Source of the DNA: Mycolicibacterium phlei
GTDB taxonomy: Bacteria; Actinomycetota; Actinomycetes; Mycobacteriales; Mycobacteriaceae
Direction of reading: 5' to 3'
Assembly (NCBI RefSeq): GCF_001583415.1
Contig: NZ_CP014475.1
Span: 4,340,001-4,404,000 of the forward strand
DNA length: 64,000 nt
Numbering within the stretch: position 1 is the stretch's first letter; each line of letters starts with the position of its first letter. The notes beneath the pieces are model-generated. The model was not told the DNA's origin. It did no database searches and was given only the letters and a program-made list of their open reading frames with translations. Shown here in pieces: positions 8,018 to 15,850 of the stretch. Position numbers and translations under genes: made by a program.

Positions 8018-9382
8018 TCAGTCGCGGGTGGCCACCAGGCTGCCGCGCAGATCGGCGGCGATCACCCGCGCCGCGGCGTTCTGCCAGTTGTGCAGCGAGC
8101 GCTGCGGCACCTCGGTGACGAACCACTGCCACGCCTGGCGGGCGACCGGGTCGAGTCCGGCGGCGGTGGCGTTCTGGGCGTAGGCCCGCACCCCGACGAC
8201 GTACGGGAAGTACAGCGAGTTGTAGTGCCGCCACTCCTCCGTCGTGCCGAAGTCACGGCCGTCGCGGGGCTTGAGCGCGGCGATCCGCTCGGCCAGCAGC
8301 GCCTTGAGCTCGTTGGCCCGCTCCAGCGGATGATCGGGGGCGCCGCGGGCGGCCAACCGTTCGTCGATGATCGGCAGCCGGGTCAGCGGGCTGGCCACCA
8401 GCTTCGGCAGATCGCCGTAGTGGCCGAGCGCGCGGCGGGTGAGCCGGGCGAAGGTCTCCTCGTCGACGTCGTCGAGTGGGTTGTCCCTGCGCAGCGGTAG
8501 CGCCGCCTCGGTGCTGCGCAGCGCGGCGCGGTCGGCGCGCAGCGCAGGCGAGTGCGAGAACGCCAGCCGGTCCAGCAGCCCGGCCAGCGGGTCGGCCAGC
8601 ACGTTGATCGCGATCGCCACCCCCAGGCTGGTGAACAGCAGCGCCGTCAGCCCGGTGCGCACCGGCCCGTCGGCGCCGGTCACGGCCAGCACGACCAGCG
8701 CCTGCCCGCCGAACAGCACCGCCACCACCGCCGTCGCCACGAACGAGCGCAGCATGTCGGCGCGCAGCGCCTGCCCCTCGTCGAACGCATCCCCGATCGC
8801 CACCGCGACGCCCAGCAGCGCCACGTCGAACCCGGTGGACGCCAGCGCCAACCAACTCGGCACCAGCCCCAGCGGGATGACCAGGATCGCGTTGCCCAGC
8901 GCGAAGAACAGCGTCGCGACGATCACGAATCCCACCACCGGCCGGGGCTGGGCCCGGCGCACCACCGCGTGCACCATCGCCCCCAGCGACGACGCCGAGA
9001 TCGCGGCGAACATCACCCAGTGCCCCGCCCGCAGCGGCCCGTCGACACTGCCTGCCAGTGCGGCCCCGGCGAACGCCACCGCGGCGACGACGGCCACCAG
9101 GCCGAGTTCACCGGCGCGGCTGCGCCAGGTGTCGCGGGGGTGGGACAGCTCGAGAAGCACCGCGAACCACGCGATTCCGGGCACGGTGACCAGGTACACC
9201 TCGACACGGCCGAGCCCGTCTGCGCCGCCGACGGTGCGCACCGCGTCCAGCGCGACCACGGCGGCGAAACTGGTCAGGCCGATCGCCGCCAGCACCAACA
9301 CGGGTTTACGCGGATCGCGCGCCAGCAGGTACAGCCCCAGCCACCAGCTGAGGGCGAAGACGACCGCGGACAGCGCAGCCAT
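8018..9382 (-). CDS. Polytopic membrane protein with a soluble C-terminal domain, unknown function
   Basis: 454 residues. The first ~280 hold about seven or eight transmembrane helices in a layout reminiscent of the 7TM sensor part of some signalling proteins. The last ~170 form a soluble domain with conserved-looking aromatic patches (EWRHYNSLYFPYVVGVRAY, WQWFVTEVPQRS). No kinase, cyclase or GGDEF motif follows, so if it is a sensor its output is not obvious. ATG at 9382, without a strong ribosome-binding site. It lies just downstream of the prenyl synthase gene (26-nt gap) and could share its transcript. Confidence 0.65.
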   Translation of the reverse strand: MAALSAVVFALSWWLGLYLLARDPRKPVLVLAAIGLTSFAAVVALDAVRTVGGADGLGRVEVYLVTVPGIAWFAVLLELSHPRDTWRSRAGELGLVAVVAAVAFAGAALAGSVDGPLRAGHWVMFAAISASSLGAMVHAVVRRAQPRPVVGFVIVATLFFALGNAILVIPLGLVPSWLALASTGFDVALLGVAVAIGDAFDEGQALRADMLRSFVATAVVAVLFGGQALVVLAVTGADGPVRTGLTALLFTSLGVAIAINVLADPLAGLLDRLAFSHSPALRADRAALRSTEAALPLRRDNPLDDVDEETFARLTRRALGHYGDLPKLVASPLTRLPIIDERLAARGAPDHPLERANELKALLAERIAALKPRDGRDFGTTEEWRHYNSLYFPYVVGVRAYAQNATAAGLDPVARQAWQWFVTEVPQRSLHNWQNAAARVIAADLRGSLVATRD

Positions 9383-9408
9383 GCTCTCAGTGTGTCATCA
9401 CCGGCGCG

Positions 9409-10200
9409 TCACTGACCGAAGCGCCGGTGCCGGGCGGTGTAGTCGCGCAGCGCGCGCAGGAAGTCGACGCGGCGGAACGCCGGCCAGTACGCCTCGGTGA
9501 ACCACATCTCCGAGTAGGCGCTCTGCCACAGCAGGAATCCCGACAGCCGCTGCTCCCCCGAGGTCCGGATCACCAGGTCGGGGTCGGGTTGGCCGGAGGT
9601 GTAGAGGTTCTCGGAGATCGCGTCGACGGTGACCGCCTCGATCAGCTGTTCGCCGGTCTTGCCGTTGGCGATCTCCTTGGCCAGCAGCTGGCGCACCGCG
9701 TTGACGATCTCCTGACGGCCGCCGTAGCCGACGGCCAGGTTGACGTGGAAGGACCCGGGGGCCGCGTCGGCGGACTCCACGGCCTCGCGCACCCGGCGCG
9801 CGGGCTCCTGGCCGAGCAGCTCCAGATCACCGACGGTGCGCACGCTCCAGTGGTTGGACGGCGCGCAGATCTCCTCGACGACGTCGGTGATGATGTCGAT
9901 CAGCGGGTTGAGCTCGTCGGGGTCACGCTGCAGGTTCTCGGTGGACAGCAGGTAGACGGTGGCCATCTCGATGCCGGCGTCCTGGCACCAGCGCAGCATC
10001 TCGGCTATCTTGCGGGCCCCCGCGCGGTAGCCGTAGCTGACGTCGTCGTGTCCGAGATCACGCGCCCATCTGCGGTTGCCGTCGCACAGCACGGCAATAT
10101 GGCGCGGCAGTTGGGATTTGGAATGCGCCAACTCCTGGCGCAACCGCATCTCGTACAGCCGGTAGGCCGGCTCCTTGAGACGCGGGGGAATGAGCTCCAC
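9409..10200 (-). CDS. Short-chain cis-prenyl diphosphate synthase (Z-farnesyl diphosphate synthase, Rv1086-like)
   Basis: 263 residues, almost colinear with Rv1086, which adds one isopentenyl unit to geranyl diphosphate to give omega,E,Z-farnesyl diphosphate, the precursor for decaprenyl phosphate. The cis-prenyltransferase signatures are present: the catalytic Asp in HIAVLCDGNRRWA (D40), STENLQRDPDEL, and the IPP-binding region DLVIRTSGEQRLSGF. Acts at the inner face of the membrane. It starts with GTG at 10200, eight bases behind a TAGTCT box embedded in an inverted repeat. The neighbour on the other side is the divergent hemolysin III gene. Confidence 0.9.
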   Translation of the reverse strand: MELIPPRLKEPAYRLYEMRLRQELAHSKSQLPRHIAVLCDGNRRWARDLGHDDVSYGYRAGARKIAEMLRWCQDAGIEMATVYLLSTENLQRDPDELNPLIDIITDVVEEICAPSNHWSVRTVGDLELLGQEPARRVREAVESADAAPGSFHVNLAVGYGGRQEIVNAVRQLLAKEIANGKTGEQLIEAVTVDAISENLYTSGQPDPDLVIRTSGEQRLSGFLLWQSAYSEMWFTEAYWPAFRRVDFLRALRDYTARHRRFGQ

Positions 10201-10207
10201 GGGAACC

Positions 10208-10226
10208 CAGACTACTGTCTAGTCTG
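10208..10226. promoter_or_regulatory. Inverted repeat overlapping the -10 box of the prenyl synthase gene
   Basis: CAGACTA, five bases, TAGTCTG: perfect 7-bp arms. The minus-strand TAGTCT within it matches TANNNT and lies eight bases before the GTG start, so a protein bound here would block transcription. It sits between divergent genes and could also affect the hemolysin III gene 75 bases away. Confidence 0.4.
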
Positions 10227-10300
10227 AGCGTATTGCTCCTCGCGTGCGCACGAGATTCAGGGCAGGGACCTGGTCGGCTCATGGCAGAGTTGGAGGTGAC

Positions 10301-11041
10301 ATGACGCGATCGATGGACGCCACCGATTCCGGGAAATCCCCCAACCGGTCCGACGGCGCGGAGGACTTCCCGGAAGCCGTCGTCGACGGTGTCGCCAACT
10401 TCATCGGTAAACCCCGCGCCCGTGGCTGGATCCACGTCTATGCGGCCGTCGTCGCGGCGATCGCCGGGGCGACGCTGGTGTCGGTCTCGTGGGCCCTGCA
10501 GGGCACCCGCGCCGGGATCGCCACGCTGATCTACACCATCACGATCGTCGCGATGTTCGCCGTCAGCGGCGCCTACCACCGGGTGAACTGGACGTCCCCC
10601 ACGGCGCGCAAGTGGATGAAGCGCCTGGACCACTCGATGATCTTCATCTTCATCGCGGGCAGCTACACGCCGTTCGCGCTGCTGGCGCTGCCGGAGAACG
10701 ACGGCATGGTGCTGTTCTGGATCGTGTGGGGCGGCGCGACCGCCGGGGTGCTGCTGAAGATGCTGTGGCCGTCGGCGCCGCGCTGGGTGGGCACCCCGCT
10801 GTACATCCTGCTGGGCTGGGTGGCGGCCTGGTTCATCGGCCCGATCACCGACGGCGCCGGGGTCGCGGCGGTGGTGCTGCTGATCGTCGGCGGCGCGCTG
10901 TACTCGATCGGCGGCGTGCTGTACGCGCTGAAGTGGCCGAACCCGTGGCCGACCACGTTCGGTCACCACGAGTTCTTCCACGCCTGCACCGCGGTGGCGG
11001 CGATCCTGCACTACATCGCGATGTGGTTCGCGGTCTTCTGA
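10301..11041 (+). CDS. Hemolysin III / PAQR-like seven-helix membrane protein
   Basis: 246 residues, orthologous in position and sequence to Rv1085c. Seven transmembrane helices with the family's metal-binding set: AYHRVNW, DHSMIFIFIAGSYTPF and the final GHHEFFHACTAVAAILHY. The family includes bacterial HlyIII proteins and eukaryotic adiponectin receptors, which have a zinc site and are thought to act on lipids; direct hemolysis is unproven here. The ATG at 10301 is preceded by TTGGAGGTGAC, a good ribosome-binding site, which favours it over the upstream in-frame ATG at 10244. Confidence 0.88.
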   Translation: MTRSMDATDSGKSPNRSDGAEDFPEAVVDGVANFIGKPRARGWIHVYAAVVAAIAGATLVSVSWALQGTRAGIATLIYTITIVAMFAVSGAYHRVNWTSPTARKWMKRLDHSMIFIFIAGSYTPFALLALPENDGMVLFWIVWGGATAGVLLKMLWPSAPRWVGTPLYILLGWVAAWFIGPITDGAGVAAVVLLIVGGALYSIGGVLYALKWPNPWPTTFGHHEFFHACTAVAAILHYIAMWFAVF

Positions 11042-11048
11042 GACCGCG

Positions 11049-11417
11049 CTAGCCCTGGGTGATGTTCTCCGGGGTCCAGTAGGCCTTCATCGACGCGATC
11101 TCGCCGTCGGAGTTGAAGGTCATCACGCTGATGATCTCCATGCGCATCTTGCTCTCGCCGAGGTCGATGGTCAGCGCCCAGAAGAACGCCACCTCGTGGC
11201 CGAGCGCGCGCAGCGTGATGATCTCGGTGTCCGCCTTCGGCGGCAGCCCCTGGTAGAACCCGCGGATCGCGGTGCGCCCGATGTGCACCTCGCTGCCGAC
11301 GGGATCCTCGACGGTGGCGTCGTCGGCGTAGAGCTTGGCAACCTCGTCGGCGTTACCCTGCCCGACGAGCTCGAGGTAACGGGCGACGGTCTTGGCGTTG
11401 GCCTCGGGGGTCGACAT
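11049..11417 (-). CDS. Ketosteroid-isomerase-like (SnoaL/NTF2 fold) protein
   Basis: 122 residues, the length of delta5-3-ketosteroid isomerases, with close matches to them, including YADDATVEDPVGSE and MKAYWTPENI. The catalytic Tyr14 and general base Asp38 are at the same positions as in the Comamonas enzyme. The oxyanion-hole Asp (PIDHFRF in Comamonas) is replaced by Ser97 here, so activity may be weaker or altered. Probable role is isomerising a steroid or similar enone, which would fit steroid-degrading mycobacteria. ATG seven bases behind a TAGCCT box (leaderless). Convergent with hemolysin III, 7-nt gap. Confidence 0.8.
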   Translation of the reverse strand: MSTPEANAKTVARYLELVGQGNADEVAKLYADDATVEDPVGSEVHIGRTAIRGFYQGLPPKADTEIITLRALGHEVAFFWALTIDLGESKMRMEIISVMTFNSDGEIASMKAYWTPENITQG

Positions 11418-11424
11418 GCGCCGA

Positions 11425-11430
11425 AGGCTA
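11425..11430 (-). promoter_or_regulatory. -10 box of the ketosteroid-isomerase-like gene
   Basis: TAGCCT on the minus strand, seven bases upstream of the ATG; leaderless arrangement. Confidence 0.5.
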
Positions 11431-11491
11431 CACGGCCCGCCTCGGCGTGACGGAGAGCATCCCGGCGACCGGTATGTCGACCGGTTTGACG

Positions 11492-11767
11492 TCAGCTCTC
11501 GGGCCCGCCGCTGGGCCCGTCGGCCTCCCTGGGACCGGTCTCGGTACCGGTCTCGGTGCCGGTATCGGTGCCGACCGCCGGCTGCTCGGGCGAGTCGAAC
11601 GATTCGGGCACCTTGCGCAGCTGCTTGTTCATCGACCGCACCAGCAGGAACACCGCGATCAGCAGCAGCACGACGACGAGCAGGCCGATGGGGCTGGCCT
11701 TGCCGAAGTCCGGCCCGGTGTCGCGGGTCTGGGCCAGCAGGGTGGTGGCGAGCGTGATGGTGGTCAT
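11492..11767 (-). CDS. Small single-pass membrane protein (Rv1083-like)
   Basis: 91 residues: a short N-terminus, one transmembrane helix (about residues 26-43), then a basic segment RSMNKQLRKVPESF and a low-complexity acidic tail with a TDTGTETGTETG microrepeat. It matches the Rv1083 family and is always beside mca. Its ATG overlaps the mca stop (ATGA at 11764-11767), so it is translationally coupled to mca. Function unknown. Confidence 0.85.
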   Translation of the reverse strand: MTTITLATTLLAQTRDTGPDFGKASPIGLLVVVLLLIAVFLLVRSMNKQLRKVPESFDSPEQPAVGTDTGTETGTETGPREADGPSGGPES

Positions 11768-12633
11768 CGGTCCTCGATTCCGGCGAACAGGTCGGTCTCC
11801 GGCAGCGACACCGGCACGCGGGACCGGGCCAGCTCGTACTCCTCGGTGGGCCAGAGCCGCTGCTGCCATTCGATGGGCGCGCGGAAGAAGTCGCCGTTCG
11901 GGTCGATCTGGGTGGCGTGGGCGCGCAGCGCGTCGTCGCGCACCGGGAAGTACTTCGCGCACTCGATCCGGGTGGTCACCCGCTTGGCGAACACGTCCTC
12001 GTCCGGGTCCCAGTTCTTGAGCCACTTGTCGAACGGGCCCACCTCGCCGTGCTTGGCGAACTCGTCCTGCAGCAACTGCATGCGCTGCCGCAGGAAGCCG
12101 TGCGTGTAGTACAGCTTGAGCACCTGCCAGGGCTCCCCGGCGTCCGGGTAGAGCCGGTAGTCGGCGGCGGCCTCGTAGGCCGCCATGGACACCTGGTGGC
12201 AGCGGATGTGGTCCGGGTGCGGGTAGCCGCCGTTCTCGTCGTAGGTCGTCATCACGTGCGGCCGGAACTCGCGAACGACGCGGACCAGCGCCTCGACCGG
12301 CTGCTCGAGCGGCACCGTGGCCAGGCAGCCCTCGGGCAGCGGGGGCGGCGGGTCGCCCTCCGGCAGCCCGGAGTCGACGAAGCCCAGCCAGTGGTGCTCG
12401 ACGCCGAGGATCTGGGCCGCCTTGGCCATCTCGTCGCGGCGCACCTCGGCGATCCGGCCGTGCACCTCGGGGATGTCCATCGCCGGATTGAGGATGTCGC
12501 CGCGTTCACCGCCGGTGAGCGTCACCACCAGCACGCGGACGCCCTCGTCCACGTACCGGGCCATCGTGGCGGCGCCCTTGCTGGACTCGTCGTCCGGGTG
12601 GGCGTGCACGGCCATCAACCGCAGTTCGCTCAA
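11764..12633 (-). CDS. mca: Mycothiol S-conjugate amidase
   Basis: 289 residues. Zinc-dependent amidase of the LmbE/PIG-L family that cleaves mycothiol S-conjugates to a mercapturic acid (exported) and GlcN-inositol, a detoxification step confined to actinobacteria. Zinc ligands are in VHAHPDDES near the N-terminus and HPDH near residue 142; TYDENGGYPHPDHIR is diagnostic. The start is a TTG at 12633 giving MSELRLMAVHAHPDDE, as in M. tuberculosis; an AGACAGG sequence precedes it. Downstream it overlaps the small membrane protein gene by 4 nt. Divergent from the DUF4307 gene. Confidence 0.94.
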   Translation of the reverse strand: MSELRLMAVHAHPDDESSKGAATMARYVDEGVRVLVVTLTGGERGDILNPAMDIPEVHGRIAEVRRDEMAKAAQILGVEHHWLGFVDSGLPEGDPPPPLPEGCLATVPLEQPVEALVRVVREFRPHVMTTYDENGGYPHPDHIRCHQVSMAAYEAAADYRLYPDAGEPWQVLKLYYTHGFLRQRMQLLQDEFAKHGEVGPFDKWLKNWDPDEDVFAKRVTTRIECAKYFPVRDDALRAHATQIDPNGDFFRAPIEWQQRLWPTEEYELARSRVPVSLPETDLFAGIEDR

Positions 12634-12717
12634 CCTGTCTGCCTTACCTCATCGCCTGATCGTGTGCTCGGAGGGCCCGTGCGGGCCTCACCCGGAATCA
12701 ACCCGTTCGGATAGCCC

Positions 12718-12741
12718 TATAGTTCCAGTTCTGTAGAACTA
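12718..12741 (+). promoter_or_regulatory. -10 box with overlapping palindrome upstream of the DUF4307 gene
   Basis: TATAGT at 12718-12723 fits a -10 element. Immediately over the expected start point lies AGTTCT-GT-AGAACT (12727-12740), itself nested in TAGTTC...GAACTA (12720-12741). Such a nested palindrome at +1 looks like a repressor site. The half-site order (GTTC then GAAC) is the reverse of the mycobacterial LexA box, so I do not call it LexA. Confidence 0.4.
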
Positions 12742-12767
12742 GCCGACCGACGGGCATAGAAAACCAG

Positions 12768-13190
12768 ATGATCGAACGTCCCGCCGCCCGCTACGGCGGC
12801 CGGCAGCAGACCCGCCTGCCCCGCCGCTGGCTGGTGTTCGGGGTCACCGCGCTGGCCGTTGTGGCGGGTGTCGCGGTCGCCGTGTTCGCCGCGCGGCAGT
12901 TCGGCGCGCTGGAGGTCAAGGGCGAACTGGGCGCCTACCGGCTCATCGACGACGAGACCGTCGAGGTCACGATCAGCGTCACCCGCGACGACCCGTCGCA
13001 GCCGGTCTCCTGCATCGTGCGGGCCCGCTCCCTCGACGGCGCCGAGGTGGGCCGCCGGGAGATCCTGGTGGAACCGTCCACCCATGCCACGGTGGTGGTC
13101 GACACGATCGTCAAGACCACCCGCAAGCCCGTCATGGGCGATATCTACGGCTGCGGCGCCGACGTGCCGTCCTATCTGGTGGCCCCCTGA
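12768..13190 (+). CDS. DUF4307 membrane-anchored protein (Rv1081c-like)
   Basis: 140 residues: short basic cytoplasmic N-terminus, one transmembrane helix (about residues 20-42), then an extracytoplasmic beta-rich domain with two cysteines (SCIVRAR and YGCGAD). This is the DUF4307 pattern, conserved in actinobacteria next to mca and greA. The ATG lies about 45 nt after the predicted -10 box; no strong ribosome-binding site. Function unknown. Confidence 0.82.
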   Translation: MIERPAARYGGRQQTRLPRRWLVFGVTALAVVAGVAVAVFAARQFGALEVKGELGAYRLIDDETVEVTISVTRDDPSQPVSCIVRARSLDGAEVGRREILVEPSTHATVVVDTIVKTTRKPVMGDIYGCGADVPSYLVAP

Positions 13191-13304
13191 GATCTGCCTG
13201 ATTTGAATTCAGGCCCGGCAAAAACCGTGACGGTCGGCGGTCGGGGCGGTGCTACCATGGTCGGACATACACGGTTCCTGCTGGGGCCGTGTATTGCTGC
13301 ATTT

Positions 13305-13325
13305 GGTGCCCCTCACGGGGGTACC
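13305..13325 (+). other. Hairpin in the greA leader
   Basis: GGTGCCCC, TCAC, GGGGGTACC: an almost perfect stem about 90 nt upstream of the greA ATG, inside a long region with no gene. It could act in attenuation, but there is no T-run behind it. Confidence 0.3.
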
Positions 13326-13416
13326 CCGGCGCGGCAGTACACGACGACCCCGGCACCCACGACGAGACTTCTTACGCGACAGAGCGCGAGAACAACCACG
13401 ACAGGAGCGCGACGAC

Positions 13417-13911
13417 ATGACCGATACCCAGGTCACCTGGTTGACGCAGGAGGCGTACGACCGGCTGAAGGCCGAGCTGGATCAACTCATCGCGAACCGG
13501 CCGATCATCGCCGCGGAGATCAACGACCGTCGTGAAGAGGGCGACCTGCGTGAGAACGGCGGCTACCACGCCGCCCGCGAGGAGCAGGGCCAGCAGGAGG
13601 CCCGCATCCGCCAGCTGCAGGAGCTGCTGAACAACGCCAAGGTCGGCGAGGCGCCGAAGCAGTCCGGTGTCGCGCTGCCCGGGTCCGTGGTCACCGTGCA
13701 GTACGGCGACGACCCGGATGACACCGAGACCTTCCTGATCGGCACCCGCCAGGAGGGCATCACCGACGGCAAGCTCGAGGTCTACTCGCCGAAGTCCCCG
13801 CTGGGTGAGGCGCTGATCGACGCCAAGGTCGGCGAGACCCGCACCTACACCGTGCCCAGCGGCAGCACCGTCACCGTCAAGCTGCTCAAGGCCGAGCCCT
13901 ACCAGGGCTGA
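13417..13911 (+). CDS. greA: Transcription elongation factor GreA
   Basis: 164 residues with the N-terminal antiparallel coiled coil (about 1-78) that enters the RNA polymerase secondary channel, carrying the acidic tip (NDRREEGDLRENGGYHAAREEQ), and the C-terminal FKBP-like domain ending in TVPSGSTVTVKLL. It stimulates cleavage of backtracked RNA. An ACAGGAG ribosome-binding site lies upstream of the ATG. The ~225-nt region before it holds a possible -10 (TACCAT near 13253) and a hairpin. Confidence 0.96.
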   Translation: MTDTQVTWLTQEAYDRLKAELDQLIANRPIIAAEINDRREEGDLRENGGYHAAREEQGQQEARIRQLQELLNNAKVGEAPKQSGVALPGSVVTVQYGDDPDDTETFLIGTRQEGITDGKLEVYSPKSPLGEALIDAKVGETRTYTVPSGSTVTVKLLKAEPYQG

Positions 13912-13935
13912 CGCGCCGTGCGGCCGGGTGCGGTT

Positions 13936-13941
13936 TAGCAT
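13936..13941 (+). promoter_or_regulatory. -10 box of the GPP34 gene (leaderless)
   Basis: TAGCAT followed by six bases and the ATG at 13948, with no ribosome-binding site. Confidence 0.5.
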
Positions 13942-13947
13942 CCGGTC

Positions 13948-14616
13948 ATGGCGCAGATCGCCGAGGACCTCTTCCTGCTGCTGGTCGACAACGCATCAGC
14001 ACAGCCGGGTCTGGACCGTCAGCGCCTGGAGCGGGTGCTGTCGGCGGCGGTTCTGCTGGATCTGGCGTACGCCTGCCGGATCAGGCCCGCCGTCGACGGT
14101 GATCCGGTCGCGCCCGGCCGGCTGATCGCGTTGTCGGCGCATAGCGCGCCGGACCCGGTCGCCGAACCGGCGTTCCAACTGCTGCAGCGGCGCCCGCTGC
14201 GGCCGGTCGCGGCGGTGAAGCGGTTGGCCAGACACACCGAGCCGCGGGTCGCCGGCCACCTGGAGCGCACCGGACAGGTTCGCCGTATCCCGTTGGCGGG
14301 CAAGCGATTCGCCAAGGAATACGCGTGGCCGGTGGTGAACAGGCACCGCGCCGGGGCGGCCAGGGCCGCCCTGCTGGCGGCGTTGTTCGAGCGAAAGCCC
14401 CCACCGCCGGCGACGGCGGCGATCATCTCGCTGCTGCACGCCGTCGACGGGCTCGGCGCCCTGCTGAGCCTCAACGACCGCGGGTGGCGGTGGGTACATG
14501 CGCGCGCGGGCGAAATCGCCTTGGGCAGTTGGGTGGACGAGTACCCCACCGCGCTGCCCGAGGTGAACCTGGCGATCACCGCCTCGGCGGTGCGCCAGGC
14601 CCTGACCGCTAGCTGA
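13948..14616 (+). CDS. GPP34 / GOLPH3-like family protein
   Basis: 222 residues matching the actinobacterial GPP34 family: N-terminal IAEDLFLLLVDNAS, then RVLSAAVLLDLAYACRI, and a mid-protein segment with a basic RIPLAGKRF. The eukaryotic relative GOLPH3 binds phosphatidylinositol-4-phosphate on Golgi membranes; the bacterial role is unknown, and binding to phosphatidylinositol lipids is only inferred. No signal peptide or membrane helix, so a soluble or peripheral membrane protein. Leaderless start. Overlaps the convergent metB by 8 nt. Confidence 0.82.
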   Translation: MAQIAEDLFLLLVDNASAQPGLDRQRLERVLSAAVLLDLAYACRIRPAVDGDPVAPGRLIALSAHSAPDPVAEPAFQLLQRRPLRPVAAVKRLARHTEPRVAGHLERTGQVRRIPLAGKRFAKEYAWPVVNRHRAGAARAALLAALFERKPPPPATAAIISLLHAVDGLGALLSLNDRGWRWVHARAGEIALGSWVDEYPTALPEVNLAITASAVRQALTAS

Positions 14617-15757
14617 GCGCCTGGTCGAGGTCGGCCAGCAGGTCGGCGACGTCCTCGATGCCGACCGACAGCCGGACCAGATCGTCGGGCACCTCCAGCT
14701 GCGAGCCGGCCGTCGACGCGTGGGTCATCGCACCCGGATGCTCGATGAGCGACTCGACCCCACCCAGCGACTCGGCGAGGATGAAAATCTCGGTGCGCGA
14801 GCACAGTTTGCGCGCCGCCTCGGCACCACCGCGCATCCGCACCGAGATCATGCCGCCGAAGGCCGACATCTGCTTGGCCGCGATGTCGTGGCCGGGATGG
14901 CTGGGCAGACCCGGATAGAGCACGGTCTCGATCGCCGGGTGTCCGGCGAGGAACTCGGCGATCACCGCGGCGTTCTCGCTGTGCCGCTGCATGCGCAGGG
15001 TCAGCGTCTTCAGGCCCCGCAGGGTGAGGTAGGCGTCGAACGGGCCGGGCACCGCGCCCGCCCCGTTCTGCAGGAACGCGAACGCGGCGTCGAGTTCCTC
15101 GTCGTTGGTCAGCAGCGCACCGCCGACGACGTCGGAGTGCCCGCCGATGTACTTGGTCGTCGAGTGCAGCACGATGTCGGCGCCGAGCAGCAGCGGCTGC
15201 TGCAAGGCCGGCGAGGCGAACGTGTTGTCCACCAACACCTTCACGCGGGCGTCATGGGCCACCGCGGCGATACCGGAGATGTCGGCTATCGACAGCAGCG
15301 GGTTGGTCGGCGTCTCGACCAGGATGACGCGGGTCTTGTCGGTGATCGCCGCGCGCACCGCGTCGAGGTCGGCCAGCGACACCGCGGTGTAGCCGATCCC
15401 CCACTGGGTGAACACCTTGTCGATCAACCGGAAGGTGCCGCCGTAGGCGTCGTCGGGCATCACCACGTGGTCGCCGGGGCGCAGCAGCGCCCGCAGCGCA
15501 CAGTCGGTGGCGGCCATGCCCGAGGAGAACGCGCGCCCGTAGGCGGCGGACTCGACGGCGGCCAGCGACTTCTCCAGCGCGGCGCGGGTGGGGTTGCCGG
15601 TCCTGGCGTACTCGAAGCCGCCGCGCAGCCCGCCGACACCGTCCTGGGCGAACGTGGAGCTGGCGTAGATGGGTGCGTTGACGGCCCCGGTGCTCAGATC
15701 GGGCCGCACGGCATGGATCGCCCTGGTGGCCTGGCCGTGGCTGCTGTGTTCGGTCAT
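14609..15757 (-). CDS. metB: Cystathionine gamma-synthase / gamma-lyase (MetB)
   Basis: 382 residues of the Cys/Met PLP-dependent family. The PLP lysine is K202 in HSTTKYIGGHSDV; other hallmarks are YARTGNPTRAALE, FSSGMAATD and ESLGGVESLIEHP. It either joins an O-activated homoserine to cysteine (synthase) or cleaves cystathionine to cysteine (lyase). With cbs 1.9 kb away it completes reverse transsulfuration; sequence alone does not decide the direction. ATG at 15757 chosen: seven bases behind a TAGGCT box, and it aligns with the M. tuberculosis N-terminus. Confidence 0.93.
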   Translation of the reverse strand: MTEHSSHGQATRAIHAVRPDLSTGAVNAPIYASSTFAQDGVGGLRGGFEYARTGNPTRAALEKSLAAVESAAYGRAFSSGMAATDCALRALLRPGDHVVMPDDAYGGTFRLIDKVFTQWGIGYTAVSLADLDAVRAAITDKTRVILVETPTNPLLSIADISGIAAVAHDARVKVLVDNTFASPALQQPLLLGADIVLHSTTKYIGGHSDVVGGALLTNDEELDAAFAFLQNGAGAVPGPFDAYLTLRGLKTLTLRMQRHSENAAVIAEFLAGHPAIETVLYPGLPSHPGHDIAAKQMSAFGGMISVRMRGGAEAARKLCSRTEIFILAESLGGVESLIEHPGAMTHASTAGSQLEVPDDLVRLSVGIEDVADLLADLDQALS

Positions 15758-15764
15758 CACGCCC

Positions 15765-15770
15765 AGCCTA
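15765..15770 (-). promoter_or_regulatory. -10 box of metB (leaderless)
   Basis: TAGGCT on the minus strand, seven bases before the ATG; identical hexamer and spacing to the glyA promoter. Confidence 0.5.
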
Positions 15771-15800
15771 GCGATGCCCGCGGGAGCGCCGGAAATGCGC

Positions 15801-15836
15801 ATCGGGAGGCGCCGACCGGTGCCGGCGCCTCCCGAT
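15801..15836 (-). terminator. Strong hairpin between the proline-rich protein gene and metB
   Basis: Perfect 14-bp arms beginning ATCGGGAGGC, with an 8-nt loop, 15 bases after the stop of the upstream gene. No long T-run follows, which is common for mycobacterial terminators. It separates the pra-cluster transcript from metB, which has its own promoter. Confidence 0.7.
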
Positions 15837-15850
15837 GACCTCAGAACTGC

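Noticed and set aside
12720..12741. LexA/SOS box
   Set aside because: Half-sites are in GTTC-GAAC order, the reverse of the mycobacterial LexA motif.
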